A stretch of 48,033 nucleotides of DNA from Acidimicrobiales bacterium (GCA_020846295.1 JADLEF010000283.1:1-48033); one strand, 5' to 3'. Shown: positions 8,054 to 18,930, counted from the first letter of the stretch. The notes: generated by a model from the sequence alone, not told the origin. A program made the numbers and translations.

Positions 8054-8785
8054 ATGACGATCAACGTTGGGGTGCTGGGAGCCCGCGGCCGGATGGGCGC
8101 GACGGTGTGTGACGCGGTGAACGCCGACGCCGAGCTGAACCTCGTCGCCGCGGTGGACGAGGGCGACGACCTCGAGCTGGTGCACACCGCCGGCGCGCAG
8201 GTGGTGGTGGACTTCACCGTCGCCGCCGCGGCGCGGCGCAACCTGCCCCGCATCGCCGGGTGGGGCATCCATGCGGTGGTGGGCACCACCGGTCTCGGCG
8301 AGGACGACCTCGAATCGCTGCGCGGCGCGTTCGGCAGCAGCAACATCGTGGTGGCGGCCAACTTCGCCATCGGTGCGGTGCTGATGATGCGCTTCGCAGA
8401 GCTGGCCGCGCCCTACTTCGAGTCGGCCGAGGTCATCGAACTGCACCACGCCAACAAGATCGACGCCCCCTCGGGCACGGCGACGGAGACGATGCGGCGG
8501 ATGGCTGCCGCGTCGGGTGCGTGGTCGCCGGACCCGACCAAGAGCGAGGTGTTCCCCGGCGCCCGCGGCGGCGTCGGCCCGGCCGGCATCCACGTGCACT
8601 CGGTGCGCCTGCGCGGGCTCGTCGCCCACCAGGAGGTCCTCCTTGGTGCCGCCGGCCAGCTGCTCACCCTGCGCCACGACAGCTTCGACCGCGTCTCGTT
8701 CATGCCCGGTGTGGTGCTGGCCTGCAAGCGCATCGCCGAGCACCCCGGGCTCACCATCGGGCTCGAACCGCTCCTCGGTCTCTGA
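8054..8785 (+). CDS. dapB: 4-Hydroxy-tetrahydrodipicolinate reductase
   Basis: Reduces 4-hydroxy-tetrahydrodipicolinate with NAD(P)H in lysine and meso-diaminopimelate synthesis. The 243 residues show the N-terminal Rossmann motif GARGRMG (residues 9-15), VVGTTG, and the catalytic/substrate motif HHANKIDAPSGTA with the Lys and the SGT loop. The C-terminal HSVRLRGLVAHQEVLLG and DSFDRVSFMPGVVLA are typical. The start is fixed by a -10 hexamer 7 nt upstream. It works with dapA (19.0 kb) and dapF, dapC and dapE (36-40.7 kb) in this window. Confidence 0.96.
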   Translation: MTINVGVLGARGRMGATVCDAVNADAELNLVAAVDEGDDLELVHTAGAQVVVDFTVAAAARRNLPRIAGWGIHAVVGTTGLGEDDLESLRGAFGSSNIVVAANFAIGAVLMMRFAELAAPYFESAEVIELHHANKIDAPSGTATETMRRMAAASGAWSPDPTKSEVFPGARGGVGPAGIHVHSVRLRGLVAHQEVLLGAAGQLLTLRHDSFDRVSFMPGVVLACKRIAEHPGLTIGLEPLLGL

Positions 8786-8855
8786 CCGTCAGGCTCGCTG
8801 TCCCCGTCCGGCGGGAGCCCCGCCCGGTCCGCCGTCGCCGCAACCCGCCCTTCGC

Positions 8856-8877
8856 TGTCACACCGCACCCGTACGGT
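8856..8877 (+). promoter_or_regulatory. PafBC/RecA-NDp-like DNA-damage promoter
   Basis: TGTCA (8856-8860), an 11 nt spacer, and TACGGT (8872-8877), ending 7 nt before the ATG of the Rpn-like gene. The same arrangement, with the 11-mer CTGTCACACCS shared almost exactly, precedes recA at 31549-31570. The known mycobacterial damage-inducible promoter has TGTCA-N11-TANNNT. Confidence 0.6.
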
Positions 8878-8884
8878 GTTCGTC

Positions 8885-9757
8885 ATGGCGGGCACCCAAC
8901 GCTTCGACAACGCGATCCGGGAGGTCGTCACCTCTGGCGCCACCGCGCTGTGCCGGTGGCTCCTGAGCGCCCCGCTCGAGCAGGTGGTCCCCGTCCCCGC
9001 CCGCCTGACCTCCGCTCCGATCGAGGCGGACGGCGTGTTCGATCTCGGCGCGCGGGGCATCCTGCACGTCGAGTTCGAGCTCGGTGCCCGGGCGGACCGG
9101 TTGCACGAGCGGCTGGTCGACTACTGGGCTCGCCTCAACCGGCAGCACGGCGTTGCTCCGGAGCAGCACGTGGTGGTGCTGTCTCCCTCTGCCCGTCTGC
9201 CGGGCGAGTTCCGCTCCGGTGGGCTCCGGCTCCGCTACCGCGCCCACCACCTTTGGGAGGTCGACGCGGAGGAGTTGCTCGCCTTCGACGCGCTCGTCCC
9301 ACTCGCCGTGCTCGCTCGTCCCCCGAGCGGCCGGACCCGGGAAGAGCTGGTGGCCGAGGTCGCTCGGACGATCCACCGGCGCCACCGCGGCGAACGGCGG
9401 CGCGTGCTGGCCGAGCACGCCGCCACCCTGGCCAACGTGCACCTCGGTCGTCCTACACTCGAAACGATCTTCAGGAGGTGGACCGATATGGCGGTCGATC
9501 TGCGTGTGCTGCCGATGTTCCGCGAGGCCCGGGAGGAGGGCCGCTACGAAGGACGACTCGAGGGACGACTCGAAGGGCGACTCGAAGGGCGGGCCGAACT
9601 CGCCTGTCGTGTGCTCGAGGCCCGCCTCGGTCCGCTCGGCGCGGCGCGGATGGACGCCGTGCACGCGCTCGATTCCGCCGCGCTCGATCGGCTGGCCGAT
9701 GCGCTGCTGACGCTCGAGGACCTCGCGGCGGTCGACGCCTGGCTCGCCGGTCGCTGA
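8885..9757 (+). CDS. Rpn-family PD-(D/E)XK nuclease-like protein
   Basis: A 290-residue protein resembling the recombination-promoting nuclease (Rpn, transposase_31-like) group. Visible parts: IEADGVFDLG...GILHVEFEL at residues 46-66, which fits the Rpn active-site pattern D...ExQ with Glu in place of Gln (D49 or D53, E63, E65); a basic middle (TIHRRHRGERRR); a tandem EGRL repeat (residues about 222-237) typical of Rpn proteins; and a C-terminal helical segment ending DRLADALLTLEDLAAVDAWL, resembling DUF4351 tails. The start is ATG 8885 rather than GTG 8876 because a -10 hexamer ends 7 nt before it. Rpn proteins cut DNA and increase RecA-independent recombination; some act in phage defence. 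The damage-type promoter fits a role in DNA stress. Family fairly sure, activity inferred. Confidence 0.7.
   Translation: MAGTQRFDNAIREVVTSGATALCRWLLSAPLEQVVPVPARLTSAPIEADGVFDLGARGILHVEFELGARADRLHERLVDYWARLNRQHGVAPEQHVVVLSPSARLPGEFRSGGLRLRYRAHHLWEVDAEELLAFDALVPLAVLARPPSGRTREELVAEVARTIHRRHRGERRRVLAEHAATLANVHLGRPTLETIFRRWTDMAVDLRVLPMFREAREEGRYEGRLEGRLEGRLEGRAELACRVLEARLGPLGAARMDAVHALDSAALDRLADALLTLEDLAAVDAWLAGR
9548..9595 (+). repeat. 12 nt tandem repeat encoding EGRL units
   Basis: Four units of GARGGRCGACTC type, the last diverged, encode EGRLEGRLEGRLEGRA. Such repeats are usual in Rpn-like proteins and may vary in number between strains. Confidence 0.85.
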
Positions 9758-9777
9758 GGCGGCCCCGAGCGGCCAGC

Positions 9778-10485
9778 TCAGTCCCTGTCGGCGTCGGAGC
9801 CCCGCTCGGCCGGTTCGTCCTTCCCGGCGAGGTCCTCGCTGAGGTGGCGCAACGCACCCAGTTCGCCGCCACCCCTGCGGTCAGCCAACGTCGAGACCAG
9901 CGTCAGCAGCACGCTGGCGCCGATGAGGTACCAGCGGTAGTCGCGCACGAAGCCCAGCACCGCGTCGATCGGGCCCTGGAAGACGTTCCCGAGCAGCCGG
10001 ATGAGGACCAGGCGGGTGATGGTCCCGCCTATGTTCAGCAGGGCGAACACCCGCGCCGGCATGGCCGCCGCCCCGGCCAGCACGCTGACCGGGTTGTTCG
10101 GCGCCACGAACACCACGACGTGGCGGGCCTTGGCGAACCCGCGCTCGAGGTAGCGCAGCGACATGCCGAGCGACGGCATGCGCTTCTCCATCCAGTCGAT
10201 GGCACGAGCGCCGTACCACAGCCCCAGCAGGTAGAAGAGCGGGTCGGGAAGCACCAGCCGCACGAAGCCGACGCCGTAGTACGGGAGCGGGTCCAGTTGG
10301 TTCGAGGTCAGCGCCAGGTACCGGTTCTGGGCGCTGAGGCAGATGAGCAGCAGCGGGTGGGTGTCCACCAGCGACGGCCACACGAAGTAGGCGGTGTTGG
10401 AGGCGACGACCATGACGATCAACGGCGCCACGACGAGGCTCAGCACACGTCGGCTGGGCGGGTGGCGGGAGGTCGACGTGTCCAT
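9778..10485 (-). CDS. VTT/DedA-like integral membrane protein
   Basis: A 235-residue membrane protein. From the N-terminus: a short basic stretch, a transmembrane helix (VLSLVVAPLIVMVVASNTAYFVW), a loop (CLSAQNRYLALTSNQLDPLPYYGVGFVRL), re-entrant-like hydrophobic segments LLGLWYGARAIDWMEK and VVVFVAPNNPVSVLAGAAAMPARVFALLNIGGT, then two more helices and a charged cytoplasmic tail. The segment with the Asn-Pro and Gly-rich turn resembles the VTT (SNARE-associated, DedA-like) domain of lipid scramblases and transporters, though the match is weak. Start chosen at ATG 10485; a frame continues upstream and a TACAGT near 10557 could be the promoter. It is convergent with the Rpn-like gene, 20 nt apart, and divergent from the acyl-CoA ligase. 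Confidence 0.6.
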   Translation of the reverse strand: MDTSTSRHPPSRRVLSLVVAPLIVMVVASNTAYFVWPSLVDTHPLLLICLSAQNRYLALTSNQLDPLPYYGVGFVRLVLPDPLFYLLGLWYGARAIDWMEKRMPSLGMSLRYLERGFAKARHVVVFVAPNNPVSVLAGAAAMPARVFALLNIGGTITRLVLIRLLGNVFQGPIDAVLGFVRDYRWYLIGASVLLTLVSTLADRRGGGELGALRHLSEDLAGKDEPAERGSDADRD

Positions 10486-10632
10486 CAGCGGGGGGCGCAA
10501 CGACGGAGTCGACGCTGGGCGCGCCGATTCGTTCTCGCTGCGGGTTGATGGCACTGTAGAGCGCCCGCCGGGTGTCGACGACGCAGGTCGGCCGCGAGCA
10601 CGGTCGATGACGAGGACGAGGAGGTCCCTTCG

Positions 10633-12270
10633 ATGGATGGCCTGATGATGGAGGTGCCGCTCACGCTGACGCACCTGTTCGAGCGAGCGGAGCGCTACCA
10701 CCACCGCAAGCCGATCCTGACCAACACCCGCCACGGCATCGTGCGCACCACCTACGGGCAGTGGGCGGACCGCACCCGCCGCCTGGCGACGGTGTTCGAC
10801 CAGCTCGGCTTGTCCTCCGACGCCCGGGTCGGCACGTTCGGCTGGAACACGGCCAACCACCTGGCGCTGTACTTCGCGGCGCCGTGCTCGGGTCGGGTCT
10901 GCCACACGCTCAACATCCGGCTCTTCCCCGAGCAGGTCACCTACATCGTGAACCACGCGGCCGACGAGGCGATCTTCGTCGACGCCTCCCTCGTCGCCTC
11001 CCTCGCTCCGCTGGTCCAGACCTTCACCACCGTGAAGCACCTGGTGGTCATGGACGACGGGGCCGAGGCGGACTTCGGGGACCTCGGGCCCGACGGACCC
11101 CAGGTGCACGACCTCGACACCTTGCTCGCCGCGGCCGAGCCGATCGCCGCGTGGCCCCGCCTGGACGAGAACCGGGCCGCCTCGATGTGCTACACGTCCG
11201 GCACCACCGGCAACCCCAAAGGTGCGGTGTACTCGCACCGCTCCACCTACCTGCACACGATGGCCATCATGCAGGCGGACTCGGCGGGGATCTGCGAGCG
11301 GGACGTCATCATGCCCGTCGTGCCGATGTTCCACGTGAACGCCTGGGGTCTCGCCCACAGCGCGGTGTGCACCGGCGCCTCGCTGGTCATGCCCGGGCCG
11401 GACCTGTCCGCCCCGACCCTCGCCGACCTGCTCGTCGAGCACAAGGTCACCGTCGCCGCCGGCGTGCCCACCATCTGGATGGGCGTGCTGCCCCTGCTCG
11501 AGGGCCGCGACACGTCGCACCTGCGCACGATCCCGTGCGGTGGTTCGGCAGTTCCCAAGGTGCTGTCCGAGGGGTACCGCAAGGTCACCGGCAAGCCGCT
11601 GCTGCAGGCGTGGGGCATGACGGAGACCTCGCCCATCGCCGCCGTCTGCCACCTCTCGACCGACTTCGACGGCATCAGCGAGGAGGAGGCCGCCGAGCGG
11701 CGGACCTTCGTCGGCCGGGTCGTGCCCGGCATGGAGATGCGGGTCGTCGATCCCGACACGCTGCAGGAGCGTCCGTGGGACGGGGAGACCTCCGGGGAGC
11801 TGCAGGTGCGGGGCCCCTGGGTGATCCGCAGCTACCACGACGACGCCCGCTCGCCCGAGAGCTTCACCGCCGACGGCTGGCTGAAGACGGGCGATGTCGC
11901 GGTGGTGGATGAGTACGGCTACGTGAAGCTGGTGGATCGTTCCAAGGACGTGATCAAGTCCGGCGGCGAGTGGATCAGCTCCGTGGACGTCGAGAACGAG
12001 CTGATGGCGAACCCGAAGGTGGCCGAGGCCGCAGTGATCGGCGTGAACCATCCCCGGTGGCAGGAGCGGCCGCTGGCCTGTGTGGTGCTCAAGCCGGGGG
12101 AGACGGCCACTCGGGAGGAGATCCTCGCCTTCCTCGACGGGCGGATCGCCAAGTGGTGGATGCCCGACGATGTCGTGTTCATCGACGAGGTGCCCAAGAC
12201 CTCCACCGGCAAGTTCTCCAAGAAGGACCTGCGCAGCAAGTTCGTGGACTACGAACTGCCCACCAGCTGA
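10633..12270 (+). CDS. Fatty-acyl-CoA ligase (AMP-forming)
   Basis: A 545-residue ANL-superfamily enzyme, most like medium/long-chain fatty acid:CoA ligases, which activate an acid as acyl-AMP and pass it to CoA. Motifs: the P-loop-like YTSGTTGNPKGAVYSH (about residue 190), LLQAWGMTETSP (A5 region), WLKTGDVAVVDEYGYVKLVDRSKDVIKSGGEWIS (hinge and CoA-binding loop), and PKTSTGKFSKKDLR with the catalytic lysine. AGGAGG lies 8 nt before the ATG. Only 6 nt separate it from pyrF, so the two are probably co-transcribed, with no obvious pathway link. The exact acid is unknown. Confidence 0.9.
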   Translation: MDGLMMEVPLTLTHLFERAERYHHRKPILTNTRHGIVRTTYGQWADRTRRLATVFDQLGLSSDARVGTFGWNTANHLALYFAAPCSGRVCHTLNIRLFPEQVTYIVNHAADEAIFVDASLVASLAPLVQTFTTVKHLVVMDDGAEADFGDLGPDGPQVHDLDTLLAAAEPIAAWPRLDENRAASMCYTSGTTGNPKGAVYSHRSTYLHTMAIMQADSAGICERDVIMPVVPMFHVNAWGLAHSAVCTGASLVMPGPDLSAPTLADLLVEHKVTVAAGVPTIWMGVLPLLEGRDTSHLRTIPCGGSAVPKVLSEGYRKVTGKPLLQAWGMTETSPIAAVCHLSTDFDGISEEEAAERRTFVGRVVPGMEMRVVDPDTLQERPWDGETSGELQVRGPWVIRSYHDDARSPESFTADGWLKTGDVAVVDEYGYVKLVDRSKDVIKSGGEWISSVDVENELMANPKVAEAAVIGVNHPRWQERPLACVVLKPGETATREEILAFLDGRIAKWWMPDDVVFIDEVPKTSTGKFSKKDLRSKFVDYELPTS

Positions 12271-12276
12271 CCGCCG

Positions 12277-13212
12277 ATGACGTTGCACCCCGCCGACCGG
12301 ATCGACCGCGCCCTGGCCGACACCGGCTCCATCGCCTGTGTCGGCCTCGATCCCCGACCCGAGCTCATCCCGCCGGCCCTGCGACGGGCCGCACTGCAGC
12401 GCCACGGTGATACGGCGGCCGCGTTCGCCGAAGCGGTCGTTGCCTACAACCTCGGCCTGCTCGACGCCGTGGTCGGCCGCTGCGCCGCGGTCAAGCCGCA
12501 GGTGGCCTGCTACGAGGCGTACGGCTCGGCCGGCTGGCGGGCGCTGGAGGAGACGGTCGCCGCGGCCAGGGAGCGCGGGATCGCGGTGGTGTTCGACGGC
12601 AAGCGCAACGACATCGGGTCGACCGCCACCCACTACGCCCAGGGCGCCTTCGGCGGCGCGCCAGGGCTCGACGGCGCGGTGGTGGGCGGCCTCGGGTGCG
12701 CGTGGCTGACCGTCAACGGGTACCTGGGAGCGGACGGGATCGAACCGTTCCTCGCCCCCGACGCCGCGTCGAGCGAGCACGGCGTGTTCGTGCTCGTCCG
12801 CACGTCCAACCCGTCCGCCGGCGATCTGCAGGACCAGGCCAGCGGTGCGGGCACCGTGGCCGATCGCATGGCTGCGCTGGTGGCCGGCTGGGGCGGCGGC
12901 CGCCGGGGCGGGTGCGGCCTCAGCGATGTGGGTGCGGTCGTCGGCGCGACGTGGCCGGAGCAGGCCCGGGCGCTGCGCTCGGCCATGCCGGACACCCTCT
13001 TCCTGGTGCCCGGGTACGGGGCGCAGGGCGGTTCCGCGGCCGACGCGGTGGCCGGCCGCCGGTCGGTGGGCGCCGGCCACCCGGGGCTGTTGGTCAACTC
13101 CTCCCGTCAGATCCTGGGGGCCTGGCAGCAGCACGGCGCGGACGACTGGGCCGGTGCCGCCCGGCGGGCGCTCGACGTCATGAACGGCGAGCTGGCCGCG
13201 GCGCTGCGCTGA
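12277..13212 (+). CDS. pyrF: Orotidine-5'-phosphate decarboxylase (type 2)
   Basis: Last step of UMP synthesis: OMP to UMP plus CO2. The 311 residues match the longer type 2 enzymes of Actinobacteria. CVGLDPRPELIP opens the barrel, VKPQVACYEAYG holds the first lysine, and FDGKRNDIGSTATHYA carries the D-x-K-R-x-D-I catalytic set (about residues 107-112). FVLVRTSNPSAGDLQ and VGATWPEQARALRSAMPDTLFLVPGYGAQGG form the phosphate-binding end. Other pyr genes are not in the window. Confidence 0.93.
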   Translation: MTLHPADRIDRALADTGSIACVGLDPRPELIPPALRRAALQRHGDTAAAFAEAVVAYNLGLLDAVVGRCAAVKPQVACYEAYGSAGWRALEETVAAARERGIAVVFDGKRNDIGSTATHYAQGAFGGAPGLDGAVVGGLGCAWLTVNGYLGADGIEPFLAPDAASSEHGVFVLVRTSNPSAGDLQDQASGAGTVADRMAALVAGWGGGRRGGCGLSDVGAVVGATWPEQARALRSAMPDTLFLVPGYGAQGGSAADAVAGRRSVGAGHPGLLVNSSRQILGAWQQHGADDWAGAARRALDVMNGELAAALR

Positions 13213-13309
13213 GCCGGCCCGAGCTGGGGCCCCGATCCACCGATCGGTTGGTGGCGCGGCCGCGAAGATCGTTCGTTCGCTTTTCGGTCGAAGGGCCGAT
13301 CATGGAGGG

Positions 13310-15010
13310 GTGCCGCTTCGTGGTCGCTCCAACCGGACGCTCTTCGTGCTGCTCGCGCTGGCCGGGCTCAACGGCCTGCTGTTCGGTCGGCTGACCGCTT
13401 CGGTGTGGCGCGGTCGCGACCCGCTGCCGATGGACGCTCGCATCGATGGCCGGCTGGACTGGGTCCCGCTCGGCCCCGGGCGCTTGCTCGACACCGGCGT
13501 GACCACGGTGGTGGCGGAGATCGGCTCGCCCCTCGCCGTCGCGCTGGCGGCGCTGGGGCTGCTGGCCTGGACGCTGCGCCGGGGCGACGCCCGCCTGGTC
13601 AAGCTGGCCGTGCTCGGTCCGGTGCTCGGCACCGTCGGCGCGGCGGTGGTGGCCAAGCCCCTCATCGGTCGGCAGCTCGGCGAGACGTTCGTGTTCCCGT
13701 CCGGGCACACCGCGGCGGTGGCGTCGCTGACCGCCACGCTGCTGGTCATCCTGTCGACGGTGCCCGTCGACGGGTCCCGGCGTCGTCGGGCGCTGGCCGG
13801 CCGTGCCGGCGCGGCGGCGCTGGCGGTGCTCACCACCGCGGCGGTGGGCCTGGCAGTCGTCCGACTGGGCTGGCACGCGGCCAGCGATTCGCTGGGCGCC
13901 CTGCTCTTCGTGGGTGTCGTCGTCCCGCTGGTCGCCGCCGTGTGCCTGCGCGTCGTGCCGGCCGACCGTCCGGTGGTGGCCCGCCTCGCCTACCGGCGGC
14001 TGGGGTACCTCGTCGGGATCGGCACGGTGGGTCTGCTGGGCGCTATCCGCCTGCCGTACTTCGAGCTGTCGCCCGGCTCGCTCATCCCGCTCAACTCGGC
14101 CATGACCATTGAGGAGGCGGTGGCGGAGGAGGCGGGGCCCTTGCACGGCACCTACAGCGGGCTGACGGTCCGCAGCACGCCGCTGACCTTCGGTACCTGG
14201 GCGTGGCACGAGCTGACCGGCTCGCCGAACCCCATCGTGGCGCGAGAGCTGCTCATCCCGAAGGGCGAGGACGGCAAGACCTTCCGGGCCGAGCAGCGGC
14301 AGGTCTTCGTCAGCGCCAGCGAGGTGGCGGTGGCGGTGGCCGAACAGGCGCTCGGCCAGGACGTGCAGATCAGCGGTGACGGCGCGCTGATCACCGGCAT
14401 CCTGCCCGACGGGCCGGCGGCGGCGGTGCTGCGAGAGGGCGACGTCGTCTTCGCCATCGACGACCGGCCGATCGCCACCGAGACCGACCTGCGCGCCGCC
14501 CTCGGAGACGCCGCCGCCGGTGCGGACGCCTCCGACCCGGCGGCGACGGTACCGGTCACCGTGCACGTCCGCGACGTCGAGGGGGCCACCAGGACCGAGC
14601 GCGTCGAGTTGCGGCCGCTGACGTCCACCGGACGCTTCGGGCTGGGCGTGGGGGTGACGACGAGCAACCTGCGCTTCGAGCTGTCCACCGATGTCGCGGT
14701 CGACGGCGGTGACGTCGGTGGGCCGTCGGCCGGGCTGCTCACCGCCCTGGCGGTGTACGACGCGCTGTCCCCGGAGGACATCGCCGCCGGGCGTCACGTG
14801 ACGGGCACCGGCACGCTGGCCGTCGACGGTACGGTTGGTGACATCGGCGGCATCGAGGAGAAGGTCCGCGCCGCGGTGGGAGCCGGGGCGGACGTGTTCT
14901 TCGCTCCGGCCGGTCAGGCGGACGACGCCCGCGCCGCGGCCGACGGGCGGATCGACGTCGTCGCGGTGGAGAGCTTCGACGAGGCGCTCAGCGCCCTGCG
15001 CACCGCCTGA
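13310..15010 (+). CDS. PAP2 phosphatase - PDZ - Lon-type serine protease fusion
   Basis: A 566-residue fusion. Residues about 10-215 are a multi-helix membrane PAP2-type domain with KPLIGR (116-121) and FPSGHTAA (PSGH 130-133). The third motif is altered: RLGWHAASD, with the usual Arg shifted by two residues relative to His189. Residues 232-265 repeat the N-terminal signature of YlbL proteins (a helix, then LPYFELSPGSLIPLN). A PDZ domain follows (about 350-400), then a Lon-type proteolytic domain with the Ser-Lys dyad: S473 in GGPSAG and K518 in GGIEEKVRAA. Normal YlbL has a single N-terminal helix; here a PAP2 domain is joined ahead of it. The product is probably membrane-anchored with the protease outside. 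Start GTG 13310 is tentative (GTG 13346 is an alternative). A hairpin follows the stop. Confidence 0.85.
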   Translation: MPLRGRSNRTLFVLLALAGLNGLLFGRLTASVWRGRDPLPMDARIDGRLDWVPLGPGRLLDTGVTTVVAEIGSPLAVALAALGLLAWTLRRGDARLVKLAVLGPVLGTVGAAVVAKPLIGRQLGETFVFPSGHTAAVASLTATLLVILSTVPVDGSRRRRALAGRAGAAALAVLTTAAVGLAVVRLGWHAASDSLGALLFVGVVVPLVAAVCLRVVPADRPVVARLAYRRLGYLVGIGTVGLLGAIRLPYFELSPGSLIPLNSAMTIEEAVAEEAGPLHGTYSGLTVRSTPLTFGTWAWHELTGSPNPIVARELLIPKGEDGKTFRAEQRQVFVSASEVAVAVAEQALGQDVQISGDGALITGILPDGPAAAVLREGDVVFAIDDRPIATETDLRAALGDAAAGADASDPAATVPVTVHVRDVEGATRTERVELRPLTSTGRFGLGVGVTTSNLRFELSTDVAVDGGDVGGPSAGLLTALAVYDALSPEDIAAGRHVTGTGTLAVDGTVGDIGGIEEKVRAAVGAGADVFFAPAGQADDARAAADGRIDVVAVESFDEALSALRTA

Positions 15011-15034
15011 CACCGCCCCCTGGAGCGGGCAGGG

Positions 15035-15054
15035 CGGGCCGGACCGCCGGCCCG
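15035..15054. terminator. Bidirectional terminator-like hairpin
   Basis: CGGGCCGG (15035-15042) pairs with CCGGCCCG (15047-15054) around the loop ACCG, between the convergent stops of the PAP2-Lon gene and the minus-strand gene ending at 15072. Confidence 0.5.
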
Positions 15055-15071
15055 TCGAGTCCCGGCGCCGG

Positions 15072-15842
15072 CTAGGGCGACTGGACGGTGGCCACCGGAC
15101 GGCCGTCGGGTCCGGGGCGCCACACGAGGAGCTCGCCGCCGCCGAGGACGAGGTCGCCGTCGGGGTTGATCGCCCGCCCCTGGCCCCACACCTCGAGCAG
15201 CCAGGCGGGGCTGAGCGCCACCCGGCACCAGCTCGCCGTACCGTCCAGCATGCCGGCGGCGGCGGGCGCGTCGTGCCAGCCGACGACGCGGCAGTCGAAG
15301 CGGACCAGCGCCGCCGGCCGCACCACCGACGCCCAGCGGGTCAGGCTGTGCACGAACGCCGAGCGGGCGCGGACCTGCACGGCGCGGCGCACCGCCGCGG
15401 CGGTGCGCTCGTCGTGGCGACCGGAGCGGCCGGCCCGCACGACGCTCAGCGCGGCGCGGTCCACCCAACGCTGCGGGAACTGCAGCAGGAAGTGACCCAT
15501 CGCCTCGGCGCGCCGAGGTGGCAGGCCGCGCAGGAAGTCCTGGACGCCCTCGGCCCGCAACCGGTTGACGGAGATGCGCAGGTGGTGTCGGTAGACCGGG
15601 TCGTCGAGGTCGGTGTCGCTCCAGTCGCTGAGGAACCCGCCGTCGGCGACTGCGATGCGCCACAGCTGCACGGCGGCGACGCAGGCGGGCAGCTCCCCGC
15701 CCAGGGCGGCGAGCGCCTCCTCTCCGGCGAGATCGGGGTGGGCGGGCGCGCGCACCCGCCCCGCGCTCCAGCTCAGTCGGTGGGTCGCCCCGCTGCAACG
15801 GAGCTCGAGCGACACGTCCTCGACCGAGTCGGCCCAGCCCAC
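15072..15842 (-). CDS. Conserved-looking protein of unknown function
   Basis: A 256-residue soluble protein I do not recognise. The most likely start is the GTG at 15842 (VGWADSVEDVSLELRC), 13 nt after the argG stop; the frame continues upstream inside argG without an obvious better start. The middle is rich in Arg and Ala with an all-helical look (DDPVYRHHLRISVNRLRAEGVQDFLRGLPPRRAEAMGHFLLQFPQRW), followed by a beta-rich end with several Trp (RFDCRVVGWHDAP...WLLEVWGQGRAINPDGDLVLGGGELLVW). No membrane helix, signal peptide or catalytic motif is seen. Position right behind argG suggests co-transcription but not function. Confidence 0.65.
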   Translation of the reverse strand: MGWADSVEDVSLELRCSGATHRLSWSAGRVRAPAHPDLAGEEALAALGGELPACVAAVQLWRIAVADGGFLSDWSDTDLDDPVYRHHLRISVNRLRAEGVQDFLRGLPPRRAEAMGHFLLQFPQRWVDRAALSVVRAGRSGRHDERTAAAVRRAVQVRARSAFVHSLTRWASVVRPAALVRFDCRVVGWHDAPAAAGMLDGTASWCRVALSPAWLLEVWGQGRAINPDGDLVLGGGELLVWRPGPDGRPVATVQSP

Positions 15843-15855
15843 GCCGACAACCGGG

Positions 15856-18293
<2,438 letters not shown>

Positions 18294-18303
18294 CGTCGGT
18301 CAC

Positions 18304-18930
18304 ATGGCTTTGCTCTCCCCGCCCTCGCTGCTCGTCCTGCACGGCCTTCGCCTCGCCGGGTTCAAACCGGCGGAGAAGGTGGCGGAGCTGGTGGGCCTCG
18401 CGGTCGAGCAGGTGCAGCCCGAGCTGGACCGGCTGCGTGACCAGGGTTTGGCGACCTACCGGGAGGGTCGGCTCAGCGGCTGGTCCCTCACCCCGGACGG
18501 TCGGGCCGAAGGCGAGCGCCGCCTCGCCGCAGAGCTCGACGAGGCGGGCTGCCGCGATGCCGTCCGCGCCGCCTACGAGCAGTTCCTCACCCTCAACGGG
18601 CAGATGCTGGCGGTGTGCACCGATTGGCAGATGAAGGACCCGCAGACGTTGAACGACCACGCCGACGCGGACTACGACGCCAAGGTGATCGCGAAGCTGG
18701 CCGAGATCGACGCGGAGGTGCAGCCGATCTGTGCCCGCCTCGGCACGCAGCTCGAGCGCTTCGCCGCCTACGGCGGCCGGCTGGCCGATGCCCTGGCGAA
18801 GGTCCAGGCCGGCGAGGCGGACTGGTTCACCAAGCCGATGATCGCGAGCTATCACACCGTGTGGTTCGAGCTGCACGAGGATCTGCTGGCCACGCTGAAC
18901 ATCGATCGGGCCGCCGAGGGATCGCACTGA
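18304..18930 (+). CDS. Winged-helix domain protein, possible transcriptional regulator
   Basis: A 208-residue soluble protein. The first 75 residues read as a winged helix: LHGLRLAGFKPAEKVAELVGLAVEQVQPELDRLRDQGLATYREGRLSGWSLTPDGRAEGERRL, similar to MarR/PadR-like DNA-binding domains (the phrase WSLTPDGR is typical of the wing). The remaining 130 residues are helical (EQFLTLNGQMLAVCTDWQMKDPQTLNDHADADYDAKVIAKLAEIDAEVQPICARLGTQLERF) and not recognised. The start ATG 18304 sits 7 nt after TAACGT. It lies upstream of dapA on the same strand, 113 nt apart, but dapA has its own promoter-like hexamer. Target genes unknown. Confidence 0.7.
   Translation: MALLSPPSLLVLHGLRLAGFKPAEKVAELVGLAVEQVQPELDRLRDQGLATYREGRLSGWSLTPDGRAEGERRLAAELDEAGCRDAVRAAYEQFLTLNGQMLAVCTDWQMKDPQTLNDHADADYDAKVIAKLAEIDAEVQPICARLGTQLERFAAYGGRLADALAKVQAGEADWFTKPMIASYHTVWFELHEDLLATLNIDRAAEGSH

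Noticed and set aside
9548-9595. Repeat as a sign of sequencing artefact
   Set aside because: Each 12 nt unit differs at one or more bases and keeps the frame, and EGR-type repeats are usual in this protein family.
10486-13134. A very long minus-strand frame extending the VTT gene to 1118 residues
   Set aside because: It runs antisense to the clear acyl-CoA ligase and pyrF genes, and its extra part is compositionally low-complexity (His, Gly and Arg-rich), typical of shadows in GC-rich DNA.
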